Assembly: GCA_026636295.1 (NCBI GenBank)
Contig: CP089461.1
Span: forward strand, 434,001-498,000
DNA: 64,000 bases
Direction of reading: 5' to 3'
Origin: Medakamo hakoo
Lineage: Eukaryota; Chlorophyta; Trebouxiophyceae; Coccomyxaceae
Positions 31,657-42,783 of the stretch are shown in pieces. The position numbers and the translations under genes are program-made. The notes under the pieces were generated by a model. The model was given only the letters and a program-made list of their open reading frames with translations, was not told where the DNA came from and made no database searches. How positions within the stretch are numbered: position 1 is the first letter of the stretch; each line of letters begins with the position of its first letter.

Positions 31657-34308
31657 TCACCGCCGGCGCCGCCGCCCGCCGCCGCCGTCGCCCAGGCCCA
31701 TCCCGCCGTCGTCGCTCTCGCTGCCCGGGTCCCCAAACTCCCACATGCCCGCGTGGCGGCGGCGTGCCTCAGTTTCGGCGTCCGCCAAAGCGGCCAGGGC
31801 CTCGGCGGCGGGCGTGCCGGGCGCAGGGGGCGGGCCCGCGGGCGGCGCAAAACGGGCGAGGCCGGCCCGCAGCAGGTCCGCGTTGACGGACGACGCCGGG
31901 TCGACGGCCGCGCCCGCGCTGGACCCCAGCAGCAGGGCCAGGCGGGCAGGAGGGCCAGGCGCGGGCGCGGCTTTCTTGCCACCACCCCAGGCGGGCGCGG
32001 ATGGGGCAGCGGCGGGGCCGCCACCGGCCCGCCCAACCACGGCCGCGGCCACCTCCGCGCCGCTCCCCACCGCCTCCACGAACACGGCCTCGGCTTCGGC
32101 CGCGATGTCGGCCTGCGGGCCGTCTGCGCTGGGCAGGCGGACGAAGGCGAGCGAGGCCGGCGTGGCGAGGGGCGGCGTGGAGGCGAGGGCGGGCGGGAGG
32201 GCGCGCAGCGACGACACCGCCACCGCGCCGTCCGCATTGCCAAAGTCGACAAACGTGACGGCCGCCGTGCTGGCGCCCGCCTTGGGCGCGGCGTCCAGGC
32301 GGGCGCGGTAATACAGGCCGTCGCCGGCGAAGGGCGCGGCGACCAGGCTGCCCGCGGCAGGAGGGGGGGACAGCGGCAGGGGGGGCGCGGCCGCCAGGTC
32401 GGCGGCCGCGAGGCCCGCAGCCACGGCCGCCAGCCCGCCGCCGCCGCCCTGCAGCTGGACGGAGAAGTCCAGGGGGCCGCGGGCGTCCGACACGATGACG
32501 GACGCCGGGCGCCAGGCCGCTGGCGCGGGCGCCGCGTCCCCGGCCGTGCCGCCACTGCCCGCGCCGTCGCCCGCGCCGTCGCCGGCGTCGGGCGACCAGC
32601 CCGCCCACACGCCTTTCCGCGCCGCTTGCGCCGCCTCCTGCGCCGCGGTCAGGGCGGGGTCGGGCCGCCCGCCGGGCAGCAGGCGCGCCAAGCCCTCCCC
32701 CACCAGGCACCGCCCCCACTCCCAGCCCGACGACGGGATGGAGAGGGCGCCCAGGAACGTGCCGCCCCGGTCGACGGCGTGGATGGAGACCACGGCGTCC
32801 CGGTGCAGGGCCGCCCGGCGCACCGCGGCCAGCGCCTCCGCCCCGCCCGGCTCGCCCGCGGACGCCGGCTCGCCGCCGCCGCCGCCTCCGGACCGTGGAG
32901 GGGCGGGCGCCCGGACGCCCGACGGCGAGAAAGACACGGTGACGCCCTCTTTCGGGATGGTCAGCTTGGCGCGGTGGCCGGAGCCCACGTGCTCCACCAC
33001 GGCCGCCAGCGGCCCCCGGCTCAGGAAGGACAGGTGGGCCTTGGCCTTGGCAGCATTGCCCGGGCCCGAAATGTCGTTGCCGTGGTGCGGGGGCGGGGGC
33101 TTGGGCGAGTGCACGCCCTTCTTTGCGGAGGCCGCCGCCGCCTCGGCCGTCAGCAGGCTGTCATACCCCGCCGCCCGCTCATCGTCGGCCCGGTGGCGGA
33201 CGACGGACGCCAGGCCGCGACACAGCAGCAGTTCAGCCAAGTTGGCGGGCGGGGTGTTGGCAGGGGAGCCGGGCGGCGGGGGGAGGGTGACGGCGCCAAA
33301 CGACAGCGCGCGCGGCTGGGCGCCGGGCGCGGCGGGCGCGGCGCCGGGCGGCGGGCCGCCCCCCGCGCCGCCCGCCTGGACGGGGCGCTCGTACTCCAGC
33401 CTGACGGAGACGGCCTTGCCCGCCGCCCGGGACCGCACAAACTCCCGGGCTTCCCCGCCCCAGGGCTCGCCCGCCGGCGCGCCCGGGCGCGGCGGCCGCG
33501 GCGCGCGGACGGACGACAGGTGGACGCGGCGCTCGACGCCCGCGCCGGCGTCGAGCACGACCAGGCAGTCGCCGGACACGACTTCGACGACGGTGCCGGT
33601 GAAGGAGGACGACACTTTGGTGCCCGCCCCCGGCGGCGGGGCCCAGCCCTTCCACAGGCCCACGCCGGCGGCCTTGGCAGCGCGCTCCGCGTCGCGCAGC
33701 GCGCCCGCGGCCGGCAGGGGGAGGAGGGCCAGGCTCCACTCCGCCGTCCGGGCCAGGCCGGCACGCAGCAGGGCCGCGCCCAGGTCGGACGACGGCGGAC
33801 GCCCGGGCGCGGGCGGGAAGGACAGGGACGCGACCAGGTTGCCGTGCCTGTCCGCGCCCGCCAGGGTCAGGCTCACATCCCGGTGCAGGGCCCGGGACGA
33901 CGCGAAGTGCGCGGCGACGGGCGCGAAGGGCGAGGGCGGCGGGTGTGGGGGGCCGTCGGCGGCGGGCGGGCGGGCGCCGGGCGGGGCCGCGACGCCGGCC
34001 AGCAGGATGGGCACCGCCCGCCCGGCCGGGAGGGCGGCGGGCGCGCCGCCCGCGGCCGCGGGCGGGAAGGAGGCGCGAAACGAGGCCGCGGACCCAAAGT
34101 GTTCGACGACGGCGGGGACGACCGCGCCCGGCCCGCCCAGCGCGGCCAGGAGGGCGGCGCCCGAGGGCAGGGCTGCCGGCTCGGCGGGCGGGCCCGCGGG
34201 CGGCGGCGGGTGGGCGCGCGCCCCCCACAGCCCGCGCCCGGCCGCTTCCGCGTCCGCGGCCGCGGCCACCAGCTCGTCGTGGTACGGCGACGTGGGCGGG
34301 CCGGGCGG

Positions 34309-34342
<34 letters not shown>

Positions 34343-34879
34343 GGCTTGACGCGCGCCCAGCCGGCCTCCGCGACCGCCAGGGCCAGGTTGGTCGAGTCCG
34401 GCCCGACAAAGACGGAGCCGAACGCGCGCTCGCCGCCGCCCGGCCCCGCGCCCGGCAGGGCGCCCTCCACCCGGAAGGTGCACGGGCGCCCGATGGCGGC
34501 CCTGCGCAGGAAGTCGCGCGACGCGCGGGCGCCCGGTTCGTCGGGCGTGGAGCCGTCCCGGCGGCCGAGGCGCGGCGCGGAGAGGGAGGAGAGCGTGAGC
34601 GCCTTCTGGAGGGGCGGGCCGCCCGCGCGCGGCGGGCCCATGATGGTCAAGGAATCCCCAGACTCCACGGAGAAGACGGTGCCTGCGTTTTTTTTCAGAC
34701 GGAGAGGGGGCGGTGGCCGTGGTGAGAGGAAAAGAGGCGGGGTGGGGAGGGAAGGCGAGCGCGCGGCGCGCGAGAGAGCGTGAAACGCGCCGCGTGCACG
34801 GCCGTCCAGCCCGCCCCTCAGCCTGACCTTTGAGCCATTGGCCGCCTAGGGACCCGGACGAGCCGGCCGCGGACGCCAT
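31657..34879 (-). CDS. TSN1: Tudor staphylococcal nuclease (Tudor-SN/SND1)
   Basis: RNA-binding stress-granule and RNA-stability factor. Two exons (34879-34828, 34682-31657) join through a split Gly codon as WLKGTVFSVESGDSLTIMG, matching the N-terminus of the first SN repeat; 1025 aa. Repeated SNase-like units carry segments such as FRVEGALPG, RVHLSSVRAPRP near KAVSVRLEYERPV, and AKLTIPKEGVTVSFSPSGVRAP. A Tudor domain is visible late (GDGLYYRARLDAA, VTFVDFGNAD), followed by the C-terminal half SN repeat (LLRAGLARFA). Long Gly/Pro/Ala linkers, one with about 13 Gly codons, separate the repeats. The catalytic status of the nuclease sites is uncertain; plant TSN is mainly a scaffold. Confidence 0.9.
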
Positions 34880-35182
34880 GGCTGGAGCGAGGTGGTGGGA
34901 GGGCGGAGGGTCGGGCGGAGAGAGAGGACAGAAACACTGAATGGGTCACCCGATCGATGCTGTGCGGGAGCGATATGCGCGCCGGAGGAAGGGTAACCCC
35001 CTCCTCCATCAAAAAAACACCAACAAACGCGGAAAATCCTACACGCCCACACACACACACGCACACCTCCCTCACCCATTCAACGCTCTACACAACAGGG
35101 AGGCATGACACAAAAAAAAACGGACGCATTTCTTATTCAAAGGAAGGGCACTGCCCTCCCCCCCATTCCCATTTCTTCCATC

Positions 35183-35912
35183 TCAAGCTGCGGCCGCGCT
35201 CCCACCACCAGTCCCATCCCCCGCCACCACTTTGAACTTCGCCAAAAACATGTCGCCAAACACAATTTCCTCACCGGGCGGGACGGGAACGGCGGCCATG
35301 GCCTTGAGCTGGGTGGCGGACTCGCCAGTCCCGACGTACGTGCCGTTGGTGGAGCCGAGGTCGGTCAGCGTCAGCAGCGTGTTGGGGGGCCCGCCGGCCG
35401 GGCCGACGCGCAGCATGGCGTGGCGGGTGGACACCTGTGTCGTTTTTGTGTGAACGAGGGAATGGGGGAGGTGGTTGAGCGTGCGAGCCATGAAACGGCG
35501 GCATCCTCCGCGGCCGGGCATGGATGCATGGAGGGGGGGGGGGGGGCGTCGCAGCGCGCGAGCGCCCGAGGGTCACGCGTACCCCGCAAGAGAGCGCATG
35601 CCCCTACCTTTTCCGCCGCGTGTCCGACCGCCAAACCCCGTTCGCCTCCCACCCAATCTCCCCTGCACAACGCACCGTGGGAATGCTGACCACGATGTCC
35701 GCTGGGTCTTCCCTCCCCAGCTCGTACAGGCCCTCGGACAGCGGGATGGGCAGCGGGAGCGGGCACGGCCCATCCAGGTGGTCCGTGCTGCCGTCGCCCG
35801 TCGGGACGAGGGTCAGGCTGATCGGGGTGGCGCGGGCGGTGAGGGTCCGAAGACGCGTGGGCACCGCCGCGGCGCGGTGGGAGGCTGGGAGCGGGCGGGC
35901 CAGGCGCAGCAT
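35183..35912 (-). CDS. FHA-domain protein, probably organelle-targeted
   Basis: Two exons (35912-35676, 35434-35183), phase 0, 162 aa. The forkhead-associated domain, which binds phospho-threonine, runs from about residue 60: YELGREDPADIVVSIPT, then VSTRHAMLRV (conserved S-R-H), TLTDLGSTNGTYV (S/T-NGT) and GEEIVFGDMFLAKFKV. The intron splits the domain between beta strands just before S-RH. The first 35 residues (MLRLARPLPASHRAAAVPTR) are basic and Ser/Thr/Ala-rich like a transit peptide. No second domain is present. Small plastid FHA proteins exist in plants; the ligand is unknown. Confidence 0.85.
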
Positions 35913-36136
35913 TTTCCTGTCTTGTGCGCTTTTTTCTTGGCGTTTTTTTGGGGTGTGGATGGGCAAGAGTGGGGGGGCCCCAGCCCTCAGCTCCCGGGAG
36001 CTCCATCCCGCCGTCCCTCTCTCGCCTCGCCCGCCGCCGCACCGACCCTGTCCCAGTGTGCTCTCCATGCGTTTTTCTTTTCCTGAAAACAAAGGGCAGG
36101 GGTAACACAAAGAGCACCGTCCCTCCCCCCCCTCCC

Positions 36137-37553
36137 TCACACCATCGCGGCGCCCTCGCCGCCAAAGCCGCGCGCGGCCGCGCCCTCCTCGTCCTTCGGC
36201 GCCAGCACCGTGACGACGTCCGGCAGCGGCGTCTTGGGGCCGACCTTGCCGGTCGGGTCCCACTCCCGCATGATGCGGACCTTGATGCCCAGGACGCCCT
36301 GGCGCAGCAGGACGTGGCGGACGGCGGTGTCGACGTACTCACGGACCGGGTCGCCGGCGGACAGCATGTAGCCGTCCACGAACTTCATGGCCTTGGCGCG
36401 CTGGGCGCGCAGCTTGCCGGAGACGACGACCTCGCAGCCCTTGGCGCCGGCCTCCATGACGTAGCGCAGGACGCCGTAGCAGGCGCGGCGGACGGCCAGG
36501 CCGCCCAGCAGCTTGTAGCGCAGCGACTCGGCCTGGGCGACCGCGCACAGGCCGCGCGCCGCGATCTTTTCGGCGTACAGTTCGACCGACCCGTCCGGGA
36601 ACTGGAAGCGCTTCTGCACCGCGGCCGTCAGCTCGCGGATGCGGCGGCCCTTCTCGCCCAGGACGTCCTGCGTGCGCGTGGCGCGGATGATGACCTCCGT
36701 GCGCATGGGCGTGACGCGGACTTCCACGCCGGAGTAGCCCTGGTGGCGAGGGGGGGGAGAGGAGGGGGGGATGAGTGTGAGTGGGCGCGTGACACGAGGG
36801 AGGAGGGCGGCCAGCGGGCGGAGGGGAGGAGTGGAGTGGTGGGGATGGGGGCAGGTCGGGCGCGGGGGGGCGAGCAAGGGGGGCGAGCGATCGGCCGCAT
36901 TTTTTTCCGTCTGGCGCAGCCGCGCCCACCCAAGCACACCGCCACCATCAACACACCTGCTCCGCCAGCTCGCGCGTCAGCAGCTCGTTCAGCTCGGCGT
37001 AGAAGACGCCGTCGGCGACAAACTGTTTGTTTGGGAGGAGGAGAGGGGAGTGGGGGTGAGAGACAGTGTGGGAGCCGGCGGCGCGATTGAGGCGAGCGCG
37101 GGGCCGCGCTGTGCGCCAGGGCGCCAGAGGCCAGGAGCTCCACCCAGTTGACAGCAACTAGACCGACCCCAAGCACAGTCTGGTGGGCGCGGAGGGGTGC
37201 AGAACGCCCCAGAGCGGGGCGTGGGCGTGTGTGTCGGGCGCGCGCTCGGCCCGGCGGCCGGCCGGGCGCGCGTTGGGGAGAGGCGTCCGAGCAAGCGGTC
37301 GCGCCGTGACTCGCCACCGCCGCCCGCCGCCCCAATCAGGCAGGCTGAACGGTCTGGCGGTCGCCGAGCCGTGCCAGGCTCGGGACGGATGGGCGCGACG
37401 GACGCCGGGCGGGGGGCCAAATGGCGACGCAAGTTCGCCGGCTCTCTCCCGCGCTGGGTGGGCCGCCCGGGCTCTCCCCCGGCGACGCCCAGCACAGCCA
37501 GGACACTTGAAAAGAAGAACGGTACCTTGCGCTTCTTGCTGATGGCGGTCATG
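36137..37553 (-). CDS. RPS3: 40S ribosomal protein S3 (uS3)
   Basis: Three exons (37553-37527, 37022-36957, 36739-36137) give [29 protein letters not shown] and [20 protein letters not shown], matching eukaryotic S3; 231 aa. The KH domain is clear ([20 protein letters not shown] with the GxxG-type loop), followed by the mRNA-entry region ([30 protein letters not shown]-like block). Codon bias is strong. The first intron is 504 bp, among the longest here, and the second is 217 bp. It diverges from the patatin-like gene with 175 bp between starts. Confidence 0.96.
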
Positions 37554-37728
37554 GTGTTTCTGCAGTGGTGTTCGACGCGGCAAAGGGGTCGAGACGTGTG
37601 CTAAGGGGGAAACGCAAGAGTGGGGCAGGCCGCGGGCAGGCCCCCCGCTCAGACCATCGCTCACTGTCGCCAAAAACAACAGAGGAGAGAGGCCGCGAGA
37701 AGTGCTCGCCCTTGTCTCCACGCACTCA

Positions 37729-39744
37729 ATGCCCCAACGCCGCCGCCCTCACTGGAGGCGTGCTCTGGCCACGGCCGCCCTGTTGGCGGGCGGGGTCGCC
37801 GCTGCAGAGGTGCGCTTGAGAGGGAGCAGAGGCATCGGACAGCTGCACTTGCTTTCACCTATCCAACTCTCACAACACCTCCACGGAAACAAAACAGCCG
37901 TCGCCCTCGCCCAAGGGCGGGATAGACCAGGTGGCCGCCGTGGACGAGGTGCGTTGAGAAGAGAGGGGTGGAAGGCGACACGGCGCCGGCGCAACGCCTG
38001 CGATGCACGCACGAACGAGCGCGCATGCAGCCCGACGACGCAAAAAAAAAAACACCGCCATGCCCTCACCACCCCTCCCACCCCTTCTCAACAGATCTAC
38101 AAGACCGTGGAAAACAAGCTGGACGCCCTCCTAGAGGGCGCCCGCTCTAAAAAAGCCGCGCTCGTTTCTAAAACGGCGTCGGACCCAAAATGCATCCCCC
38201 GCCTCAAGCGGCCTTGGCACGGCCCGTCCATCGTCGCGGCCGACGGGGCGTTCATGGGTCCCTTTTACGCGGGCGTCGCACAAGCGCTCTTAGAACGCGG
38301 CGTCATCACCGCAGACTGGACGCCCTGGGGTGGGGCCGGGTCTGGAGGCGTGGCGGGCGTCTTGACAAACGCGGGGTATGACGGCTACGCCCAGCTCGGG
38401 CTGGCGACGCAGCTGACCGCGGCCCTGTGCCCGGGCGGCGTGTGCGACTTGGGGACTTTCCCTGACGTAGCCATGGCCATCTGGGGTGGGGCGCTCGCGG
38501 AAAACATTGGGTTCACACGTGCGTTTTTTGATGCGGCGTTTTTTCATGAGTTTTTTTGGCTGGGATCGAAGACGGCGCGACAGGTTTGGGACGGAAAAAA
38601 AAAAACTCAGCGCCCCCCGCCACCACCCACACACACCCTCCCACCGCAAAACAACCCAGTCGGCGACCGCACCCGCGTCTGGCTGTCCACCTGGACGGGC
38701 GCCGACCCGCAGTACGTCGGCGGCGCCGTCCCCTGGAACCTGACGGCCTTTGGCAGCCGCGAGGACGTCGCCCTGGCCATGGTGGGGACGTCGTACCTGC
38801 CCTGCGTCATGGGCGGGCCCTACCTGACGTCGCCGCCCAGTGGCGTGGTCGGCTCGGCGCCGTCCACCCGCCCCGTCGTCGGCGGGCGGTACTCGGCCGA
38901 CTTTGCCGAGCTGGCTTACGGCCTGCCCGGCCCCTTCCTCACGGTCGCGTCGTCCTTCATCGGTTCCGCCCGCTCCTTTGCCGACGGCGGGGCGTCGGCG
39001 TTCGGCGGCAACTGCACCTTCGTCACGCCGCCGTATGAAGCGCCCGTCACGGACTTGGCTGTGACGCCACCCCCACCGCCAGACCTGTCGTCGCTGCCGT
39101 CGTCGTGCGCCGGGTTTGGGCCCAACACGCCGCCGGCCGTGCCTCAAGGCTCCACGCTCGGCGCGCTGCCGGACTGGGAGGCGGCAGACAAAGCCGCGCT
39201 GGCCAATGCGACGGGCGGGAAGCTGGGCAAGACGAGCGGCCTGCCCGGCGCGGCGCGGGACGTGGGCGAGCGGCTGGCGGCCGCGAAAGCGGGCGCGGTC
39301 GCGGGGCTGGCCAGTGCGGCGGGCCAGGCGGAGGCCTGGCTGCTGGACGCCAAGGCCGCGCACACGCCGCCGGGACTGGGCGGGACGAAAGGCCTGCCGA
39401 CCAACCGGTCGGTCGGCCTGCCCGTGGACCTGGCGGCCGTGCACGAGGCCGCGGCGTCTGCGCGGGCGGCCGCCCTGGACGCCGGCAAGGGCGGCGGCGC
39501 CGGGCTCAAGGGGGGCGACCTGGCCTCCCTGGACCCGCAGACGGGGCTGCGCACGCCCTCCATCTACCCGGGCGCGCGGACGGCCGTCCCGTACGCCGCC
39601 TGCACCTGGCTGGCCTGGGCGTCGACCGTCCCGCCCCCCCTGTCCGAGCTGGCTTCGATCTTCAAAGTGGGGCTGAGGGAGGGGCAGGCGTGGGCGGACG
39701 AGCACGGATACTGCTGTGGGTCGGGCTACGGCGACGCGCGGTGA
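37729..39744 (+). CDS. Patatin-like secreted protein with altered nucleophile motif
   Basis: Four exons (37729-37809, 37898-37948, 38095-38518, 38660-39744), phases agree, 546 aa. It has a signal peptide (RRALATAALLAGGVAAAE). The core resembles patatin phospholipases: glycine-rich strand-turn IVAADGAFMGPFYAGVAQAL, a serine turn WGGAGSGGVAGVL in place of GxSxG, and SFADGGASAFGG matching the catalytic DGG/A. The second half is Ala/Gly-rich and not recognised. Intron 3 is inferred from T- and A-rich sequence, GTGCGT donor, CCCAG acceptor and preserved phase; reading through it is also possible because the frame stays open. Lipid acyl hydrolase activity is plausible but unproven. Confidence 0.68.
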   Translation: MPQRRRPHWRRALATAALLAGGVAAAEVRLRGSRGIGQLHLLSPIQLSQHLHGNKTAVALAQGRDRPGGRRGRGALRREGWKATRRRRNACDARTNERACSPTTQKKKHRHALTTPPTPSQQIYKTVENKLDALLEGARSKKAALVSKTASDPKCIPRLKRPWHGPSIVAADGAFMGPFYAGVAQALLERGVITADWTPWGGAGSGGVAGVLTNAGYDGYAQLGLATQLTAALCPGGVCDLGTFPDVAMAIWGGALAENIGFTRAFFDAAFFHEFFWLGSKTARQVWDGKKKTQRPPPPPTHTLPPQNNPVGDRTRVWLSTWTGADPQYVGGAVPWNLTAFGSREDVALAMVGTSYLPCVMGGPYLTSPPSGVVGSAPSTRPVVGGRYSADFAELAYGLPGPFLTVASSFIGSARSFADGGASAFGGNCTFVTPPYEAPVTDLAVTPPPPPDLSSLPSSCAGFGPNTPPAVPQGSTLGALPDWEAADKAALANATGGKLGKTSGLPGAARDVGERLAAAKAGAVAGLASAAGQAEAWLLDAKAAHTPPGLGGTKGLPTNRSVGLPVDLAAVHEAAASARAAALDAGKGGGAGLKGGDLASLDPQTGLRTPSIYPGARTAVPYAACTWLAWASTVPPPLSELASIFKVGLREGQAWADEHGYCCGSGYGDAR

Positions 39745-39960
39745 GGGGGGGTGGGGTGGGGTGGGAGAGGGGGGAGGATTCATTTGTAAGGGCACGCATG
39801 AAGTTTTGGGGCGGAATGAAAAAAAATGGATGCGGGGGGGAGAGGGCAGACGCCCAACGTTTAGGACGCGCGGCGCGGAGGAGGGGGGAGAGAGGCCTCT
39901 CTCCCGCCCCGCCCACGCGACCTCCCTCGGCTTTGAAACTTGCGCTGCGTGCGTGCGTCC

Positions 39961-41496
39961 ATGGCCGCCCTGCCGCCCGAAGCGGCCGCCCTGGTGGCGG
40001 CGTGCGCGGGCGCGGGCGCTGGCAATGCGGACCTTATTCCCACGCTCGGCCTCGCGCTGCTCTCGGCCGGCCTGCGAGGGGACGACGCAGCGACCGCCCT
40101 GCCGGCCATGATCGCATCCATGGAAGCCGCTTGCCCCCTCCAACTCGGCCGCACGGGCGAGCGAGCAGCAGCAGCAGCTGCTGCTGCTGCTGCTGCGACC
40201 GGCGGGCGTGCTCCGTCACCGCCGCCGCCTCCGCTCGCCTGGGTCCGTGCCGGCCTCGCGGACGGCGGCCTCTCGGCGCTGTTGGACCTCCTGCCGGGCC
40301 AGCCGCACGTGGCGGCACGGTTTTATGTGGAAGGAGCGCCTGTTTTAGACAGGCGAGTTGTGGCGGAGGTGCGGGCGGCGCTGAGTGGGCTGCCGGCGGC
40401 AGTGGAGGCGGAGCGGCGGCCAGGCAAGGCGGCAGCGGTCAGTGGCGGCGGGCCGCGCCCGCCGTCCGCTGCCACGGCCGCCGGCGGCCTGAGCGTGGTA
40501 GAGGCGTCGCCACCGCCTGGAGCTGGTGGACCGCCAGGGCAGGGCTTGCGTGAGCGCCTGGCGGCGGCGGCTACGGCTGCCGCGGCCGCGGCGTCGGCCG
40601 CGTCTGCGCGCCTGGCGGCGGCCGCGACGGCCGCGGGGCCGCCGCCGCCGTCGCCACCGCCCGCCGTGCGAGTGGTACTGGCACCGGCGAGCGACGGCGC
40701 CGCTCGCGTCGTTTCGGCGCGCCTGGTCGTGGACGGGCGCGCGGAAGGGGGCCCGCCGCCGCCGCCCTCCACCTCCGCCACGGCCGCGCTCAACGCCTTT
40801 GCGTCCGCGGCGGCGCGCCTGGCGGCCCTTGCGCCCGCCTCGCTGCGGTCGCCCCTGCCGCCCTCCCACCCGGCGGTGGGAGGGCTGGTCCTCGCGGCGG
40901 AAGGCCTCCTGGCGCACGGCCTGCGGGCCGTCCCCGCCCCGCCGCCCGTCCTGCCGCTCGCGGCTCGCGTCATGTCGCCGGCGGCCGCCCTGGCGGACGC
41001 GGCCCTCCGCGCGGCGGGGGTGGGAGCGCACACAGCCCCAGGCCCGCCCGACGCCCTGGCCGCGGTCCGAGAAGCGTCGCGCGCCCGCTTGCCGGGCCTG
41101 GCCGGGTGCGCCGCCGCCCTCCCGCCCGGCGCGCCCGCCGCCGCCTGGGCCGCCGCCTCCCTGGCCGACGGCGCGCTCGTCGCCCGCCTGCAAGCCCTGG
41201 CGGCGGCGGGCTCCATCCTCGCCCGTTTTTACGAGCCGGGCGCCGCGCTGCGGGCCCGGCCGACGATTCGCGCCGTCCTAGCCGCCAGCGCGCCGGCGGA
41301 CGGGGCGGTCGTCGACCGGCGGCCGCACCCACCCCCCCGCCCACCACCACCACCACACCCCCAACAACCACCTGCCCCTCTGCTGTCCCCGGCGTCCAGC
41401 CTGGGGTCCGAGGCCGAGGCCGACGCGGTCGCCCTGGACGATAAAGCTGTCCAGGCCGCGCTGCGAGCGGTGGCGCTTGACGAGGGAGGCGTGTGA
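39961..41496 (+). CDS. Protein with two RUN-domain-like segments
   Basis: Single exon, 511 aa. Two blocks resemble the end of RUN domains (small-GTPase effector modules): LAWVRAGLADGGLSALLDLL with HVAARFYVEGAPVL (about residues 93-130), and AAWAAASLADGALVARLQAL with ILARFYEPGAALRARPTIRA (about 398-440). The second matches the RUN signature A-I--ALN--L---L--L------YYEP-A-L. Each is preceded by an Ala/Leu-rich helical region, so the protein may hold a duplicated RUN module. It includes a CAG/CTG-type Ala tract near residue 65 and a His/Pro-rich linker near the end. No signal peptide. Family assignment is from short motifs only. Confidence 0.5.
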   Translation: MAALPPEAAALVAACAGAGAGNADLIPTLGLALLSAGLRGDDAATALPAMIASMEAACPLQLGRTGERAAAAAAAAAAATGGRAPSPPPPPLAWVRAGLADGGLSALLDLLPGQPHVAARFYVEGAPVLDRRVVAEVRAALSGLPAAVEAERRPGKAAAVSGGGPRPPSAATAAGGLSVVEASPPPGAGGPPGQGLRERLAAAATAAAAAASAASARLAAAATAAGPPPPSPPPAVRVVLAPASDGAARVVSARLVVDGRAEGGPPPPPSTSATAALNAFASAAARLAALAPASLRSPLPPSHPAVGGLVLAAEGLLAHGLRAVPAPPPVLPLAARVMSPAAALADAALRAAGVGAHTAPGPPDALAAVREASRARLPGLAGCAAALPPGAPAAAWAAASLADGALVARLQALAAAGSILARFYEPGAALRARPTIRAVLAASAPADGAVVDRRPHPPPRPPPPPHPQQPPAPLLSPASSLGSEAEADAVALDDKAVQAALRAVALDEGGV

Positions 41497-41758
41497 CGTG
41501 TCTTTAGGAAAAGCTCAAAATTGTTTCTTTCATCATCGAACAGTGTGTGTGTCTCTGTCTCTCTCACCCCTCTCTGAACAAAACAGGCGGGCAGGCAACC
41601 AAAAACGCGCGCGGCATGCACACGGACACGCACACACAACCAGCCAAAAAAGACAGAGGGGCGGACATGGGGATCCTAGCGCTGTCCCGTCACCCCTCTC
41701 GTCTTTGTCTCATCTCTCATCTCTCTCGTCAGAAAAAAAAATCGTTTTTTCCTCTCCA

Positions 41759-42783
41759 TCAGCCCTCCTGCGCCGACGACCCTCCCCCACCAGACGACGC
41801 CGGCGGCGGCGGCGGACACCGTGGTGCCGGGCCCAGCGCCTCCAGCGTCGCGTACACGACCCGCGCCCACTCCGCGACGGCGGCGGGCGGGGGCGGCGGC
41901 CCCCCGCGCGTCGCGGCCAACTCCGCGCCCAGGCGGTCCAGGGGAAACCAGGCCCACCCCCGGCTGAAGGCGGCGTCGACGATGAGGCGGACGAAGCCGG
42001 CCCACGCGTCGTGCGTGGCGGGGGACAGGGCCTGGTTTCCTGCGTGCAGGGCCCACCGCCCGGACGCGGCGCGCAGCGGCGGCGGCGGCGGGGAGGCAGG
42101 CCCCGGCGCCGCCGGCGTCCCGAAAAATGGGCTCTCCCGCGCCGCGGCCGCGCCCGCCGCCGCGTCCGCCGCTTCGGCCGTCAGCCAGACGAGGGAGACG
42201 TACGCGGCCGAGGCGGCCGTGTCCCGCGGCGCGCCCGGGTCGCGCGCGCCCGCGCGCAGCAACTCCCGCTCCACGTCGCCCTCGGACCAGCCGCACCTGT
42301 ACGCTTCCAGGCCGGCGGCCGCCAGGGCCGCCAGCGCCTCGGAAAACCGGGTGGAAAACCGGGCGGGGGCTTGGACGGCGTGCACGGCGGTGGACAGGCG
42401 CAGCGCGAGCGCGTCGGCCGAGGACGGGCCGGGCGGCCGGGCGGGCGGGGGCGGGCGGGAGGACCCTCCGGGGGCGGCGGGCGAGGGAGCCGCCCCTGTC
42501 GCGACGACGCGCGGGCGGCGGTGCGTGGACGTCGACGGTCGCTGTGTGTGTGTGTGTGTGTGCAGAGCCCCAGTGGGGCGATGAGTGGGCGGGCGTCACA
42601 GAGAGAGAGAGAGAGTGAACGTGCGGCGCATGGTGGCAGGCGCGATGTGCGACGCCGCGCCCTGGCCGCCACCAAACTCACTCGCAACCCGGACGTCCAC
42701 ACAGGCGCATGTCCTGGCACGCGCCCTGAGGAGGAGGCGGGCACGCCCGCCCGCCCGGGTCGCCAGGCGGACTGTCGTTCCAT
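41759..42783 (-). CDS. Unknown, probably plastid-targeted protein
   Basis: Two exons (42783-42682, 42541-41759), phase 0, 294 aa. The first exon (MERQSAWRPGRAGVPASSSG) and start of the second are basic and Ser/Pro-rich, consistent with a transit peptide. The mature part begins near DALALRLSTAVHAVQ and has FSEALAALAAAGLEAYRCGW followed by SEGDVERELLRAG, VSLVWLTAEAADAAAG, and HDAWAGFVRLIVDAAFSRGW with AWFPLDRLGAEL. These look like conserved amphipathic helices, but I do not recognise the family. The intron ends with a (CA)n tract that serves as its polypyrimidine region. It diverges from ceramide kinase. Confidence 0.6.
42543..42562. repeat. (TG)n dinucleotide repeat
   Basis: Lies just inside the intron of the minus-strand gene, forming the (CA)n stretch before its CAG acceptor. 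Confidence 0.9.

Noticed and set aside
37023-37526. snoRNA in RPS3 intron 1
   Set aside because: Animal RPS3 hosts C/D snoRNAs, but I found no C box (RTGATGA) on the transcribed strand and only an isolated CTGA.
38519-38659. Reading straight through the third intron of the patatin-like gene
   Set aside because: The frame stays open, but the stretch is T- then A/C-rich, encodes FFDAAFFHEFF and poly-Pro text, and is bounded by GTGCGT and CCCAG with matching phase. Kept as an alternative only.
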